64,000 nt of DNA from Aquificota bacterium. Lineage in GTDB: Bacteria > Aquificota > Aquificia > Aquificales > Aquificaceae. The translations under genes were made by a program, and so were the position numbers. Positions 21,119-32,093 of this stretch are shown here, in pieces. The stretch is from assembly GCA_013153495.1 (NCBI GenBank), contig JAADEH010000001.1:62001-126000 (forward strand), read 5' to 3'. The notes under the pieces are model-generated. The model did no database searches, was not told the origin of the DNA, and saw only the letters and a program-made list of their open reading frames with translations. Numbering within the stretch: position 1 is the first letter of the stretch; every line of letters starts with the position of its first letter.

Positions 21119-22608
21119 TCGCTCTCGACCCTGTTTCTTCCGAGTCTCTTTGCCTTATACATGGCTTTGTCCGCTCTGTCTATGACTTCCTGTAGAGTTT
21201 CCCCTTCTTCCGCTTGGGCAACTCCGAAACTGCAGGTTATCTTTATGCCTTTGGGCTTTAGGTTCTCGATGAGTTTTCTCAGCTTCTCGGCTACATAGAC
21301 AGCCTTTTCCCTGTCAAGGCTAAGCAGGAGGATAAACTCCTCACCACCGTAGCGGGCAAGCAGGTCTCCCTCTCTGAGATTTTTGCTCATCGCTTGGGCA
21401 ACTTCTTTCAGAACCACATCTCCCGTGTGGTGTCCATATGTGTCGTTAATGCGTTTGAAGTGGTCTATGTCGCACATTACTACGCTCACAGGTCTGCCTT
21501 CCCTGCGGGCAAGGCTCAGGATTTTCTCCCCGAAGGTGTAAAAGGCTCCCCTGTTAAACACCCCCGTAAGGGGGTCCTTCAAGCTACTTTCTTTAAGCTC
21601 TCTGTATTTAATTATGAGGGTGTATAGGAGGTAGGCAAAGAGAGCGTTGAAGGCTACGCTCCCGAGGGCAAAACCTGTGTATAACCTCGATATGAAGAGG
21701 GGTGTCCTGTCCTTCGTGTAAAGGACGAGGCGGGCGGCAAACTCTCCCTTGCAGTTTTTAAGGGGGATGAGTATCACCGTTATGGAGTTTTTGTGCAGTG
21801 CGGTGGGACTTTCCCAGTCCTTCAGGCTGTGGGAAAGCTCTTCCCAGAAAAGGGAGTATTCCTCTTTCTTAAGCAGTGAGGGGTTGTGGGTCTCACGGTC
21901 CAGAAGGAAGTTATCCACACCGGGTATGGGAAGGTAGTTCTCCCTCTCCTCTTCCCAGACTTTTTTGAGGACTATTTCTTTCCTTACCCAAAGTTCTACG
22001 TCTATCTGTCTTTCCTTTCTCAGGACTTCCTCTATGGACTGGGCGTCGTAGGAGATTTCTACCGTTCCGAGTAGCTTTCCCGAGTCCATTATGGGATACA
22101 CGTTCCTGAAGCCGTTAAAAATTCTTCCCTCTTCGAAACACTTCAGGGGTTTAAGGGTTTTGTTGACCTTCTCTATGGAGAACCTCACCCCCACGAGGGA
22201 GTCCCCGAACTTCTCGGGTCTGTGCATCCTCACGAAGGATATTGCATCCGGCAGGTGAAAGTGAAGCTGTCTTATGTGCTTGCTTCTCATGAAGTTCTCG
22301 TATAGGTCCTTATACCTGTAATAAACTTCCCAGTGCAGGTCTTCCATGTTGTCCCTGTTTACTTTGCGGAGGACTTCCTTTAACCACCGATCCCTGTCTA
22401 TCTTCAGATAGAAGATAAGGTCTGTAAGGTCGTTTATAGTGTGCATAACGTATTTTACGGAGCTGGAGTAAAAGTCAGCCTGTAGGCTCAGGTGTTTTTT
22501 AAGGCTCTTTTCCCTTTGAAGCTCCCAAAAGACCAGCGCTAACAGGGAAAGTAGCAGGAATATCCCTACGGAAATGTAGGCGGGGAGTTTATCTTTAAGG
22601 TATGCCAT
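21115..22608 (-). CDS. Membrane sensor GGDEF diguanylate cyclase
   Basis: TM - extracytoplasmic sensor - [29 protein letters not shown]. Confidence 0.9.
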   Translation of the reverse strand: MAYLKDKLPAYISVGIFLLLSLLALVFWELQREKSLKKHLSLQADFYSSSVKYVMHTINDLTDLIFYLKIDRDRWLKEVLRKVNRDNMEDLHWEVYYRYKDLYENFMRSKHIRQLHFHLPDAISFVRMHRPEKFGDSLVGVRFSIEKVNKTLKPLKCFEEGRIFNGFRNVYPIMDSGKLLGTVEISYDAQSIEEVLRKERQIDVELWVRKEIVLKKVWEEERENYLPIPGVDNFLLDRETHNPSLLKKEEYSLFWEELSHSLKDWESPTALHKNSITVILIPLKNCKGEFAARLVLYTKDRTPLFISRLYTGFALGSVAFNALFAYLLYTLIIKYRELKESSLKDPLTGVFNRGAFYTFGEKILSLARREGRPVSVVMCDIDHFKRINDTYGHHTGDVVLKEVAQAMSKNLREGDLLARYGGEEFILLLSLDREKAVYVAEKLRKLIENLKPKGIKITCSFGVAQAEEGETLQEVIDRADKAMYKAKRLGRNRVESD

Positions 22609-22643
22609 TGTGTAGCTTTACCTTTTAATATAATGTTCCCGAA

Positions 22644-23117
22644 ATGTTTGAAAAGCTTGAACTCTGGGCAAGAGGTCTCGTCGAAGATTACGGATACGTG
22701 GGCATATTCATTCTCTCCTTCACGGAAAGCATTATCCAACCCGTGCCACCCGACCCCTTCATAGCTGGAGGAACCGCTCTGGGACTTTTGCCTCTCACAT
22801 CAGCTCTCGTTGCTACCGTGGCGAGCGTCTTGGGAGGTCTGACCGCTCACACCTTGGGGACCCTCTTAGGGGAGAGGTTCGTAAAAAAGCTGATAGGAGA
22901 GAGAAACTTTCTCAGAGGGGAGGCACTTTTTAGCAGATACGGAGTTTGGGCGGTTCTCGTTGCCGCAATTACACCCATACCCTTTAAAGCTGTGTGCTGG
23001 CTTGCGGGCATATTCGAGATGCCAAGGCTTCCCTTCCTTATAGCTTCCTTCATCGGGAGACTTCCGAGATTTCTCCTCGTAGCCTATGCTGGAGATTTCT
23101 TAGGAAAGTTATTCTGA
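22644..23117 (+). CDS. DedA/YqaA-type VTT-domain membrane protein
   Basis: YGYVGIFILSFTESIIQPVPPDPFIAGGTALGL; GRLPRFLLVAYAGDFLG. Confidence 0.8.
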   Translation: MFEKLELWARGLVEDYGYVGIFILSFTESIIQPVPPDPFIAGGTALGLLPLTSALVATVASVLGGLTAHTLGTLLGERFVKKLIGERNFLRGEALFSRYGVWAVLVAAITPIPFKAVCWLAGIFEMPRLPFLIASFIGRLPRFLLVAYAGDFLGKLF

Positions 23118-23161
23118 GTTTTTAAAGGACCCCCTTCGGGGGTAACGGTTAAGTAACTTAA

Positions 23162-23179
23162 TTAGTTAATATTAACTAA
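23162..23179. promoter_or_regulatory. Perfect 18-bp palindrome TTAGTTAATATTAACTAA immediately upstream of an RBS
   Basis: Reads identically on both strands; followed by aaggagg and ATG 23196. Confidence 0.55.
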
Positions 23180-23195
23180 CAAGGAGGTGGAAGCC

Positions 23196-23876
23196 ATGAG
23201 AGGGAAAATTAAGACTCTGATGTTGATAGGTGCTGTGCTTGCTTCCTGCGGAGGTGGAGACCTGTCCGGACTTTACTACCTGTCCCCCGAAGAGGAGGAA
23301 AGCGTTCTCTTCGTCAGAGAGGAAGAGAAGCTGGCAAGGGACGTGTATCTATCCATGGAGAGCCTATACTACCTTCAAACCCAAACCTTTACCAACATAT
23401 CCTTGTCGGAGCAAAACCACATGGACAGCGTTCTGGCACTCATAGAAAAATACCAGCTCGAGGACCCTGTGGCTCAAACGGGAGACACGCAGGGTGTTTT
23501 CGTAAACCCAGAGCTTCAAAGCATGTATGACCAGCTCACCTCTTGCGGTAGCATGAGCTTAGAAAACGCTCTCCTCGTCGGTGCTTACATAGAGGAGCTG
23601 GACATAATAGACCTGACACTCAGACTTCAGAACACTGATAACCCCGATGTGCGGAGGGTATTTACCAACCTCAGAAAAGGCTCTTACAATCACCTCGTAG
23701 CCTTCGCTTACAGCTATGAACTTGCCACGGGGATTACCTACACCCCCCAAATCCTGTGTCAGGAAGATTACGACAGGGTTATTCAAACATACCTGAGCGG
23801 AGGAGACCTTACTACCCTTGAACCCCTTTGCGACTATACTAACGTCAGCCTGAACTTCCTGTGTCCCACGTGGTAA
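23196..23876 (+). CDS. DUF2202-domain exported protein
   Basis: Signal/lipobox LIGAVLASCGG; EEESVLFVREEEKLARDVYLSM...FTNISLSEQNHMDSVLALIEKYQ typical DUF2202. Confidence 0.85.
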   Translation: MRGKIKTLMLIGAVLASCGGGDLSGLYYLSPEEEESVLFVREEEKLARDVYLSMESLYYLQTQTFTNISLSEQNHMDSVLALIEKYQLEDPVAQTGDTQGVFVNPELQSMYDQLTSCGSMSLENALLVGAYIEELDIIDLTLRLQNTDNPDVRRVFTNLRKGSYNHLVAFAYSYELATGITYTPQILCQEDYDRVIQTYLSGGDLTTLEPLCDYTNVSLNFLCPTW

Positions 23877-23941
23877 AGAAATTTTATGAGTTTTTTCAGT
23901 GTTTTTACGTATGAGGAGGTTAGTTTAAAGATGAGAAAGTT

Positions 23942-25033
23942 ATGAACTTAGAGTTTTTCATCAGGCTCTTGGACCTCAGAGACGCATACACAAAGGGACA
24001 CACCGAACGGGGAGTTCTTTACGCTTTAGAAATAGGTAAGGCTATGGGTCTTTCTGAAGGAGAACTGAAAGACCTCGAGATAGGTGGATACATACACGAT
24101 GTGGGAAAGGTTGCCATACCGGACGTTATACTCCTAAAGCCTGCAAAACTTACTCCCCAGGAATACGAGGTTATGAAACTGCACGTCGAGCTGGGATACG
24201 AACTCGTAAAAGACCTGGACTTTCCCGAAAGGAGCGTGGAGGTTCTACTATACCATCAGGAAAAGTTCGACGGTAGCGGTTATCCCTTCGGTAAAAAAGG
24301 GAAGGAGATACCCCTTCTTGCGAGGATATACACCGTTGCGGACTCCTTTGAAGCTATGACAGCACGCAGAATATACAAGAGGTCAAAGCCGTGGAAAAAG
24401 GCTCTCGAGGAGCTTGAGGAGCTGGCAGGTTCCCACTTCGACCCGGACATAGTCCCCTACGCAATAAAGGTCTTAGAGAAGATGGAGCACACCAAGCTAA
24501 AACTCCCCGAAATAAGTTCGGAGCTGGACAAAATAAGGTGGAGCTTTTACTACATGGACTTTACCGGAGCCATAAAGGGAGACTTATTTTTACCCACCCT
24601 CGAAGCCTTCATAGACAAAGGGGAACCCTTCTGCTTTACCGTTTTCGACGTAGAAAACCTCTTTGAGATAAACACCAAGTTCGGTTGGGAGAGGGGGAAC
24701 GAGGTTCTGACTAAACTCGTTAACTTTATAAACCTGCAGTGTTGCGGTATGCACGACATAAGGGATTTGATAATAAAACTCATGAAGGTGGACATACTCG
24801 ACATAACATCTCCAGTCATATTCAGGCTCGGGGGAGACGAAATAGGAGTTATAGCACCCTTTATACCCCCACCGGAAAAGGTTCATGCGGTAGTTAAGGC
24901 TATGAAAGATTTGGGGGTTAACATAAAGTATCTTCAGCTTAAGTATCCTGAGAACTTCAAAACTTCCGCAGACCTCTTGCAGATGGTCTCCGAATTTACA
25001 AAAACACCCCCCATCCGTTTAAACTTTTCTTAA
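23942..25033 (+). CDS. HD-GYP domain c-di-GMP phosphodiesterase with C-terminal GGDEF-like domain
   Basis: [27 protein letters not shown]-terminal [10 protein letters not shown]. Confidence 0.9.
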   Translation: MNLEFFIRLLDLRDAYTKGHTERGVLYALEIGKAMGLSEGELKDLEIGGYIHDVGKVAIPDVILLKPAKLTPQEYEVMKLHVELGYELVKDLDFPERSVEVLLYHQEKFDGSGYPFGKKGKEIPLLARIYTVADSFEAMTARRIYKRSKPWKKALEELEELAGSHFDPDIVPYAIKVLEKMEHTKLKLPEISSELDKIRWSFYYMDFTGAIKGDLFLPTLEAFIDKGEPFCFTVFDVENLFEINTKFGWERGNEVLTKLVNFINLQCCGMHDIRDLIIKLMKVDILDITSPVIFRLGGDEIGVIAPFIPPPEKVHAVVKAMKDLGVNIKYLQLKYPENFKTSADLLQMVSEFTKTPPIRLNFS

Positions 25034-25932
25034 TGGAAGAGAAAAAAGTCGTATTCTTCGGCGGAAAGGGAGGGGTAGGAAAGACCACCGTATCTTCAGC
25101 TTTTTCCCTTATGCTCACTCAGGAAGGCAAGAAGGTTCTTCTCATATCTACCGACCCCGCTCACTCCCTGTCGGACATCTTTGACACCGAGGTTTCTAAC
25201 CTCGACCTCTTGGAAATCCAGCCCGAGAGGGTAGTCAGGGAGTATGTAGAGCGTGCAATCGAGGTCGTATCTCAGGTCATGAGTCCGGATACTGTCAGAG
25301 AGGTGGAGGAGGTCTTCAGGAGCGTTGAGGAGGCCCCGGGAGCGGAAGAATCCGCAGTGGTGGAGGAGCTTTCGAAGGTTATCCTGTCCCGCTGGGAAGA
25401 ATACGACCACTTCGTTATAGACACCGCTCCAACGGGACACACTCTTCAGATGATAAGAACCGTCTCTAAGGTGGGTCCCTGGCTTGAGGAGCTTATAAGA
25501 AGGAGAAAAAAAGCGTCGAGCTTCTGGGAGGCTTCCGGCAGGCGGAAGGAGGATAGGGTCGTAGAGGTTCTCGAGGAAAGGCGCACGAGACTGACCAAAT
25601 TCGCTCAGCTGATATTTTCCCACCTGACCACCTTCGTTCCCGTCCTAAATCCCGAGAGACTTCCGATAGAGGAAACGGTTAGAATGTTGAAAGCCCTTAA
25701 GGGTTTACACCTCGGTGTGGATTTTATGGTAATAAACAAAGTTCTGCCCGAGGGAGTTAGAGAGGAGTTTTTCCTCCGAAGGAAGAGACAGGAGGAGGAG
25801 TATTTGAGGGAGATAGAGGAGAGGTTCAGGGGGGTAAAGAAGGTAAAGCTTCACTTGAGGGATAGAGATGTGATGGGTGTTCAAGCCTTAAAGGAGATAG
25901 CACAGGAGCTTAAGGAGGGACTTAAGGGGTGA
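25033..25932 (+). CDS. ArsA/GET3-family ATPase
   Basis: VVFFGGKGGVGKTTVSSAF; STDPAHSLSDIF; DTAPTGHTLQMI. Confidence 0.93.
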   Translation: MEEKKVVFFGGKGGVGKTTVSSAFSLMLTQEGKKVLLISTDPAHSLSDIFDTEVSNLDLLEIQPERVVREYVERAIEVVSQVMSPDTVREVEEVFRSVEEAPGAEESAVVEELSKVILSRWEEYDHFVIDTAPTGHTLQMIRTVSKVGPWLEELIRRRKKASSFWEASGRRKEDRVVEVLEERRTRLTKFAQLIFSHLTTFVPVLNPERLPIEETVRMLKALKGLHLGVDFMVINKVLPEGVREEFFLRRKRQEEEYLREIEERFRGVKKVKLHLRDRDVMGVQALKEIAQELKEGLKG

Positions 25933-27245
25933 AGACGGTAATCCTCGGTCTCGGAAGGTATGTGGAGGAAATTACGGAGATAGTTGCGGGGTTTTCCGAA
26001 GTGGTCGTGGTGGAGAGGGAGGGAGAAAAGCTCATGTCCTTCCTGGAAAAGGAAAAGTCCCTGGAAAACCTCAGCGTTGTTAAGGGTAGTGCAACGGACA
26101 TAGAGCTGTGGGTGAAGGAGATAGACCTGTCTCAGGTGGAAGCGGTTATTTCTTTTTTAGATAGTGAAACCACCCTCGCTGTAGCGAGGGTCCTTAGAAA
26201 ATCTTTTTCTTTCAAAGGAGTTTTCGTATTCGTAGCCAAGGAAAGACCGGAGGGTAAAGAGTTTCGTCAGCTGAACATAGAGACCGTATCCGTGCCGGAC
26301 GTCTTGGGAGCAATTCTTAAGAACCTTCTCAAGGGGAAGGGAGTTGTCAAGTATCCGGTGGGTATAGGTATGAGGAAAGGAGAGATAGTGGAGGTCCTTA
26401 TAACTCCAAGCTCCCCAGCCTCTTACATGAAGTTGAGCCAGCTCAGGCAGAGGAATGCTCGCATAGCCCTCATATACAGGGAGGAGGAGGTGATACTCCC
26501 CAGAACGGACATAAGAATTCAGCCGGGGGACAGGCTTCTCGTCGTGGGTCAGCCTCAGCAGGTCGAGCTTTTCGTGGGGAGTTTAACCAGCGGGATTTCC
26601 AACTTCCCTCTGAGGTGGGGGACAAAAGGTGTCCTGTGTGCGGAGGGAGAGGAAGCCCAATACGTTAAAGAGAGGCTCAAAGTTCGCGAGTGGGTAAAGG
26701 AAAAGTGCTTTCCCGAGAGCCTGCCCGAGGACACGGGTATAGTTCTCCTGAAGGACGAGAAGGGTGGGTTCTTTTCACGCTCGCCCGTTGACAAAGTATT
26801 TTCAAGCTTCAAAGTTCCCTCTCTGCTAATGAGGGGGTCCAACCCCTACGAGAACATCCTCGTATCCGCCAACACGGACGCCCTCGGCTTTTTACTGCCC
26901 AACGCCCTTGACTTTGCCCGTCTCTTCGGAAGTAAGGTTTATGTCCTATTCGTTACCACCGTTGAGAAGATGATAAGCAAGGAAGAGAAGGAAGTCCTTG
27001 AGAGTTTGAAGTCCTTTATAGAGAGAGCCAAAGTCTCTTCCGGTCTCGAGATAGAGCTTATAAGGAAGGAGGGGAACCCCGTAAGGGAAACCTTAAAGCT
27101 CCTTAAGGGTAAGTTTAATCTCCTTGCGGTTGGGTATGTTCCCGGCAGGAGGTCAAGCCTCTTCAATCCCTACACGCCCCACCTTCTCGCCAAAAGGACA
27201 AAGCTATCGACCCTTCTCATACCGGAGGTAAGCTTTGAGCGTTGA
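25929..27245 (+). CDS. TrkA-like potassium/ion channel regulatory protein with C-terminal UspA-like region
   Basis: Rossmann TVILGLGRYVEEI; TrkA-C-like RIQPGDRLLVVG; overlaps the following antiporter gene. Confidence 0.8.
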   Translation: MKTVILGLGRYVEEITEIVAGFSEVVVVEREGEKLMSFLEKEKSLENLSVVKGSATDIELWVKEIDLSQVEAVISFLDSETTLAVARVLRKSFSFKGVFVFVAKERPEGKEFRQLNIETVSVPDVLGAILKNLLKGKGVVKYPVGIGMRKGEIVEVLITPSSPASYMKLSQLRQRNARIALIYREEEVILPRTDIRIQPGDRLLVVGQPQQVELFVGSLTSGISNFPLRWGTKGVLCAEGEEAQYVKERLKVREWVKEKCFPESLPEDTGIVLLKDEKGGFFSRSPVDKVFSSFKVPSLLMRGSNPYENILVSANTDALGFLLPNALDFARLFGSKVYVLFVTTVEKMISKEEKEVLESLKSFIERAKVSSGLEIELIRKEGNPVRETLKLLKGKFNLLAVGYVPGRRSSLFNPYTPHLLAKRTKLSTLLIPEVSFER

Positions 27246-28374
27246 AGTTGTCCTGATAGTGGTCTTCATAGGAGCTTTCGTTTCCCCCTTCGTATCGAGA
27301 GCCTTCAGGATGCCCGTCCCTGTGGGAGAGCTTCTGTTCGGACTTGCTCTCGGACACTTTATAGGGAGTTCCACCACACCGGAAGTGGTGAGCTTCCTTG
27401 CGGAGTTCGGGTTTCTCCTTTTGATGTTCCTGGCAGGACTGGAAATAGACTTTGACCTGCTCGAAAAAACAGAGGGAAAGTTACTCTTGCTTTACACCCT
27501 ATACACGGTATCCATCTTCGGAATATCCCTCGGGATTGCGGTCCTTCTGGGAATTAATCCCGTGGTTTTTCTCATTCTCTCCCTCATATCCATAGGTCTG
27601 ATGGTTGCAACCCTCAAGGACATGGGTATGCTCTCGAGTCCCCTTGCTAAAAAGGTTCTTATAGTGGGGGTTATAGGTGAGGTGGTCAGCCTCTTTGCCC
27701 TCACCTTTATGGAAAAGCTGGGGCACTTTCACTCCCTAAAGGACTTTATCCTCGATATGGGTGAGGTTTTCCTGTTCCTTTTAGGGTTCTTCCTGTTCTT
27801 CCGTGTGATGAAGGTCCTGCTCTGGTGGTTTCCGGAAGTGGTCAAAAAGCTAACCTACGAGGAAGACCCGAGCGAAGCGGGTGTCAGGCTTAGCCTTGCG
27901 ATGATGTTCGTTGCCTCCGTCCTTGCCCACCTTGCGGGGATAGAGGCTGTCTTAGGTGCCTTTCTTGCGGGAGCTATGGTTTCCTTTTTCGTTCGAAAGA
28001 AGCACGACCTCGAGGAGAAGCTCTCTTCCATAGGATACGGTTTTCTCATACCCATTTTTTTCATAAAGACAGGCATGGAGATGGACCTCAGCGGTCTAAA
28101 CCTCGAGACCCTCAAGGGAGTGGCTGTTCTCATAGTTTTGATGCTACTCGTCAGACTTCTGCCCTCCTTCCTTCTTCTTCCTGCAGGCTTTTCTCCGAGG
28201 GAGTTGCCCCTTACGGCTCTGTTCCTCGCTTACCCCTTTACCCTGATGATTGCGGGAGCGGAGATAGGGAGGTCTGCGGGACTTTTAAAGGAGGAGGAGT
28301 TCCTACTTCTCTTCCTAAGTGCGGGACTCTCTTCCCTCCTATTCCCCTGGATTATAAAGGGGGTGGCTCGTTAA
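27235..28374 (+). CDS. Kef-type cation:proton antiporter
   Basis: Many TM helices; FRMPVPVGELLFGLALGH; FLLLMFLAGLEIDFD; GIEAVLGAFLAGAM; PIFFIKTGMEMDL. Confidence 0.93.
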   Translation: MSVEVVLIVVFIGAFVSPFVSRAFRMPVPVGELLFGLALGHFIGSSTTPEVVSFLAEFGFLLLMFLAGLEIDFDLLEKTEGKLLLLYTLYTVSIFGISLGIAVLLGINPVVFLILSLISIGLMVATLKDMGMLSSPLAKKVLIVGVIGEVVSLFALTFMEKLGHFHSLKDFILDMGEVFLFLLGFFLFFRVMKVLLWWFPEVVKKLTYEEDPSEAGVRLSLAMMFVASVLAHLAGIEAVLGAFLAGAMVSFFVRKKHDLEEKLSSIGYGFLIPIFFIKTGMEMDLSGLNLETLKGVAVLIVLMLLVRLLPSFLLLPAGFSPRELPLTALFLAYPFTLMIAGAEIGRSAGLLKEEEFLLLFLSAGLSSLLFPWIIKGVAR

Positions 28375-28420
28375 AAGGAACCTAAATTGTATTAGGAAAA
28401 AGAAAATGTAAATTAATCTC

Positions 28421-28672
28421 ATGAACTTTACTTGGGACGGGGTTAGAAGCGAGAGGGAAGTTTTGATAAGACGTATGCTTTTCGATGACCCGAGAAAGGT
28501 CTTGAAGGACTACGAGATAAGACTCTTGAGGGAAACTTTCCTCAAATACATACACAGATTTGACGAAAGGAATGTATCCTTTTGGAGCCTTGTTCTGGAA
28601 GTGAGCGATGAGGAGATTGCCAAAGCACGTTCTTCAAACTTTAGAGAAGCTGGGAAAGTCTGGAATTACTGA
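28421..28672 (+). CDS. Small protein upstream of an AbiEii-like remnant (candidate antitoxin partner)
   Basis: Intact ORF MNFTWDGVRSEREVLIRRMLFDDPRKVLKDYEIRLLRETFLKY; overlaps the AbiEii-like start. Confidence 0.55.
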   Translation: MNFTWDGVRSEREVLIRRMLFDDPRKVLKDYEIRLLRETFLKYIHRFDERNVSFWSLVLEVSDEEIAKARSSNFREAGKVWNY

Positions 28673-29202
28673 AGGGTTCTACCTTGCTGGTGGAACAGCT
28701 CTGGCTATAAGGTATAACCACAGGGTTTCCGTTGACTTAGATTTTTTTACTTTTAGTAGCACAATCGGACACGCTTATCTTTTTCTCAAAACCAGAAGGA
28801 GTAAAGGTATCTTTTTTCAAATACAATGTTTCTCTCATAGAAAAAGCACAGCTTTACAAAGATAATGTTTTCCTTGCCTCGGATATAGACATTGCTTCGA
28901 TGAAAGCTGTTGCCATAGCTCAAAGAGTAAGTAAAAAGGATTTCTTTGATTTATGGTTCTTGATGCGGAAACATGGATGGAACCTCTCGAACTTAGAAAA
29001 AGCTCTTGCTATTAAATATCCTTCGTGGAACTTCGGTATTTTTCTGCGTGCTCTTACATATTTTGAGGATGCTGAGGATGAAAGCTATGAGGATATAGAC
29101 TGTGCTTGGGAAGAGGTAAAGAACTACTTTCGCTCAATTGTAAGCGAGGCTGTGAAACAGGAGGCTGTAAGGAACAAAACTGAACGTAAAAGCTCTCCTT
29201 AA
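28608..29202 (+). pseudogene. Nucleotidyltransferase AbiEii/AbiGii toxin-family protein, frameshifted with internal deletion
   Basis: Frame A: GFYLAGGTALAIRYNHRVSVDLDFF; continues in another frame as VAQSDTLIFFSKPEGVKVSFFKYNVSLIEKAQLYKDNVFLASDIDIASMKAVAIAQRVSKKDFFDLWFLM. Confidence 0.8.
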
Positions 29203-29229
29203 TTTGATGAGCCAAGTATAATATCCACC

Positions 29230-29742
29230 ATGAAAAAGTTAGAGCTAATATTTGAAACCTTTCTGTGGAAATCGAGATTGCTGGTTATACTTGCGGTGGT
29301 AAGCTCCCTAATAGGAGCCTTTGCCTTATTTATTGCAGGTCTCTTTGAGGTTCTGCTCCCCCTTATGAAGTTTATGAAGACCCTGGATTACGAGGTTCTC
29401 TCCAAAAAGCTGGTCGCTTCCGCCATAGCTTCTATAGACATGTTCCTCATAGCAACTTTTCTGCTTATCTTTGCCCTGGGACTTTACGAGCTTTTTATAT
29501 CCAAAATAGACGTTGCGGAAAGGGACCCCAAAAGCTCGAAGGTTCTCTTTATAACCAACCTCGAGGACCTCAAAACCAAGCTGGGTCGTGTGGTCATAAT
29601 GGTCATAATCGTCGTGTTCTTCAAGCAGACCATAGAGATGGAGTATGAAACGCCCTTGGACTTGCTTTACTTGGGGTTGGGAGCCTTGGGTATAGCCCTC
29701 GCCCTATACTTCACCCACAAGGAGTCCCACAATCACCATTAG
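29230..29742 (+). CDS. YqhA/UPF0114-family membrane protein
   Basis: Four TM pattern; [24 protein letters not shown]. Confidence 0.8.
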   Translation: MKKLELIFETFLWKSRLLVILAVVSSLIGAFALFIAGLFEVLLPLMKFMKTLDYEVLSKKLVASAIASIDMFLIATFLLIFALGLYELFISKIDVAERDPKSSKVLFITNLEDLKTKLGRVVIMVIIVVFFKQTIEMEYETPLDLLYLGLGALGIALALYFTHKESHNHH

Positions 29743-30359
29743 AACAGCTCTCTGAGCTTGTCCATAAGATTTGAGGAAGCCCTGCTCAGGTAGTTGACCA
29801 CATACTTGCCGAGTATGTCCACCTCCACGTTTACGCCGTCTCCCGCCTTGCGGAACTTTAGGTTCGTGTTCTCGTAGGTGTGGGGGATTATGTTTATGGA
29901 GATACTCAGGTTCTCTACGCTGTTAACCGTTAAGCTTATCCCATCTATCGCTACGGAACCCTTCTCCACGAAGAACTTTTCCTGCTCAGGGGGTATTTCC
30001 ACCACAAGTTCCCTGTGCTGTCCGAGGTTTCGAAAGCTGAGTATTTTCCCCACAAAGTCCACATGTCCCAAAACGAAGTGCCCGCCGAGTCTCGAGTCCG
30101 CCCTGAGCGCCCTCTCGAGGTTCACAAGCTCTCCCCTTTTGAGGCTTTTCAGGTTGGTTCTGGACAGGGTCTCTGGGGAGAGTTCGAATATTATTGAGTT
30201 TTTCTTTATCTCAACAGCCGTCAGACAAGCTCCGTTTACCGCCACGCTGTCTCCGACTTTTATATCTTCCAAGGAGGTTTTAACTTCTAAAATACCACCG
30301 GCAGAGCCGGTCCTTAAACTTATAACCTCTCCGAGGTCCTCTACAAGTCCCGTGAACAT
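29739..30359 (-). CDS. ribE: Riboflavin synthase alpha chain
   Basis: [26 protein letters not shown]; duplicated lumazine-synthase fold ...[12 protein letters not shown]. Confidence 0.96.
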   Translation of the reverse strand: MFTGLVEDLGEVISLRTGSAGGILEVKTSLEDIKVGDSVAVNGACLTAVEIKKNSIIFELSPETLSRTNLKSLKRGELVNLERALRADSRLGGHFVLGHVDFVGKILSFRNLGQHRELVVEIPPEQEKFFVEKGSVAIDGISLTVNSVENLSISINIIPHTYENTNLKFRKAGDGVNVEVDILGKYVVNYLSRASSNLMDKLRELF

Positions 30360-31114
30360 CAGAAGACCACCTCTTGAGCCTTAAAGACCGGTCCCTCGTA
30401 GCACACCCTGCGGTAATACCCTTCGGGGTCCTTGACCACACAGCCCAAACACACCCCCCAACCGCAAGCCATTCTTTCCTCGAGGGACATGTATAGGGTG
30501 TGCCCGGTTTCCTTGGAAAGGTTCTTGAGAGCCTTTAGCATGGGTTTGGGTCCACAAGCGGAGACCTTCCACTCGCTACCGAACTCTTTGAGGACTTCCG
30601 TTACGAAGCCCTTTCTTCCCGCACTCCCGTCGTCGGTAAAGAGGATGTATTTAAAGCCCTCCTCCCTGAGCCAGTCGAGCATACTCAAGTATTGAGCGGA
30701 CCTCGCACCATACACGAAGACTACCTCTTTTCCCATATTCCTGAGTTCCTTTCCGAAGAGGGAAAGCCCCGCAAGTCCGACCCCACCGCCTATGAGCAGG
30801 TGTTTGTCCCCTTCGTAGTCAAAGAGCCTCTTCCCGAGAGGTCCGAAGGAACTGACCCTGTCTCCGGGTTTTAGCTCCGTCATGAGCTTCGTTCCCCTGC
30901 CCACCACGTCGTAGAATATCAGCAGTTCCTCTCCCCTAACGTCTCCCACCGCAAAGGCTCTCCTTCCCATGGGGTCGTAAGTTTTGGAAACCTCCAACAT
31001 CAGGAAGTGCCCGCCCCTAACTTCCTGAGCTATCTGGGGAGCTTCGAGCCTCAAGAGCCATGTTTTGCCCGACAGGTGCTCGTTTTCCTTTACTATAAGG
31101 GAGAGGTCTTTCAT
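30359..31114 (-). CDS. pyrK: Dihydroorotate dehydrogenase electron transfer subunit
   Basis: FAD/NAD reductase fold; GPLGKRLF; 2Fe-2S cysteine motif [14 protein letters not shown]...[11 protein letters not shown]. Confidence 0.9.
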   Translation of the reverse strand: MKDLSLIVKENEHLSGKTWLLRLEAPQIAQEVRGGHFLMLEVSKTYDPMGRRAFAVGDVRGEELLIFYDVVGRGTKLMTELKPGDRVSSFGPLGKRLFDYEGDKHLLIGGGVGLAGLSLFGKELRNMGKEVVFVYGARSAQYLSMLDWLREEGFKYILFTDDGSAGRKGFVTEVLKEFGSEWKVSACGPKPMLKALKNLSKETGHTLYMSLEERMACGWGVCLGCVVKDPEGYYRRVCYEGPVFKAQEVVF

Positions 31115-31145
31115 CCTGTTAAATTATATTAGAGGAGGGAGAAAG

Positions 31146-32093
31146 GTGAGGGTTCTTGCCTTTGACATAGAGACGGTTCCCGACTTTAACGGCATAAATT
31201 ACAGGGATTACCAGTATCTTCGGTCCAGAGGCAAAAAGGACAAAACGGAGGAGGAGTTTACTAAGGAGTTCTCCTTCAATCCCTTCACCCTGTTCGTGGT
31301 TTCCGTGTCCGGGGTTTATGTGAGCGACGGAGGTATCGATAAGGGTTTCGTCCTATACATGGCAGGCTTGGGGTCCTCTCCCAGGGTGGAAGAGGTCTTT
31401 TATGCTGAAGGCAGGTCTTTGGAGGTTGAATACGAACCCCTCGTGGCAGATTTTGTGGAGGGAAAACTCTACGACCTCGAAAAGAGGATACTGGAAAGGT
31501 TCTGGGAAAGAGTTCAGGACTGCGACCTTTTGGTCAGCTTCAACGGTCAGAAGTTCGACGGATACATACTGAAGATAAGGTCCATGCTTCACGACCTGAC
31601 TTTCCCCGCCTCTATGCTGAGGGATAGACACATTGACCTTATGACCTTTCTCTCCAACGGGGAGAAGAGCAAACAATACAGGCTCGACTTTATATGCAGG
31701 AAGTTCAACATACACACGCCCAAGGACATAATAGACGGGAGCAAGGTTGCGGAGGAATTTTATAAGGGAAACTACGAAACCATAGCCCTTTATAACCTCA
31801 AGGACTCCGTAGCCCTCGCCCAGCTCTACCTTAAACTCAGGAAGTATTTGGGACACGGTGAGTTTCCAACGGAACCCTTCACGGAACCCCAATTCAGAAA
31901 GCTAAGAGTCATGCTCAGGAAGCTCACGGAACTCGAGGACGAGGTTCTTAAAAACGCTCTCAGCGTTCACTTCGGAAAGAGAAACCTGAGCGAGTTGATA
32001 AGCCTCTTAGAGAGTATAGAAAGGCAAATAGGTGGCAGTGAGCGGAGGGAAAGACCCCTCGAAAATCTCCCGGAAGATGAGTTTCCTTTCTGA
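31146..32093 (+). CDS. 3'-5' exonuclease/ribonuclease H-like (DnaQ/PolB exonuclease type)
   Basis: VRVLAFDIETVPDFNG; LLVSFNGQKFDGYIL; GTG start at 31146. Confidence 0.8.
   Translation: MRVLAFDIETVPDFNGINYRDYQYLRSRGKKDKTEEEFTKEFSFNPFTLFVVSVSGVYVSDGGIDKGFVLYMAGLGSSPRVEEVFYAEGRSLEVEYEPLVADFVEGKLYDLEKRILERFWERVQDCDLLVSFNGQKFDGYILKIRSMLHDLTFPASMLRDRHIDLMTFLSNGEKSKQYRLDFICRKFNIHTPKDIIDGSKVAEEFYKGNYETIALYNLKDSVALAQLYLKLRKYLGHGEFPTEPFTEPQFRKLRVMLRKLTELEDEVLKNALSVHFGKRNLSELISLLESIERQIGGSERRERPLENLPEDEFPF

Noticed and set aside
23129-23143. ACCCCC-TTC-GGGGGT hairpin after the VTT-domain gene
   Set aside because: A possible terminator, but no following T run on the plus strand; not called.
31353-31892. 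179-aa minus-strand ORF
   Set aside because: Antisense of the exonuclease gene with clear motifs on the plus strand.
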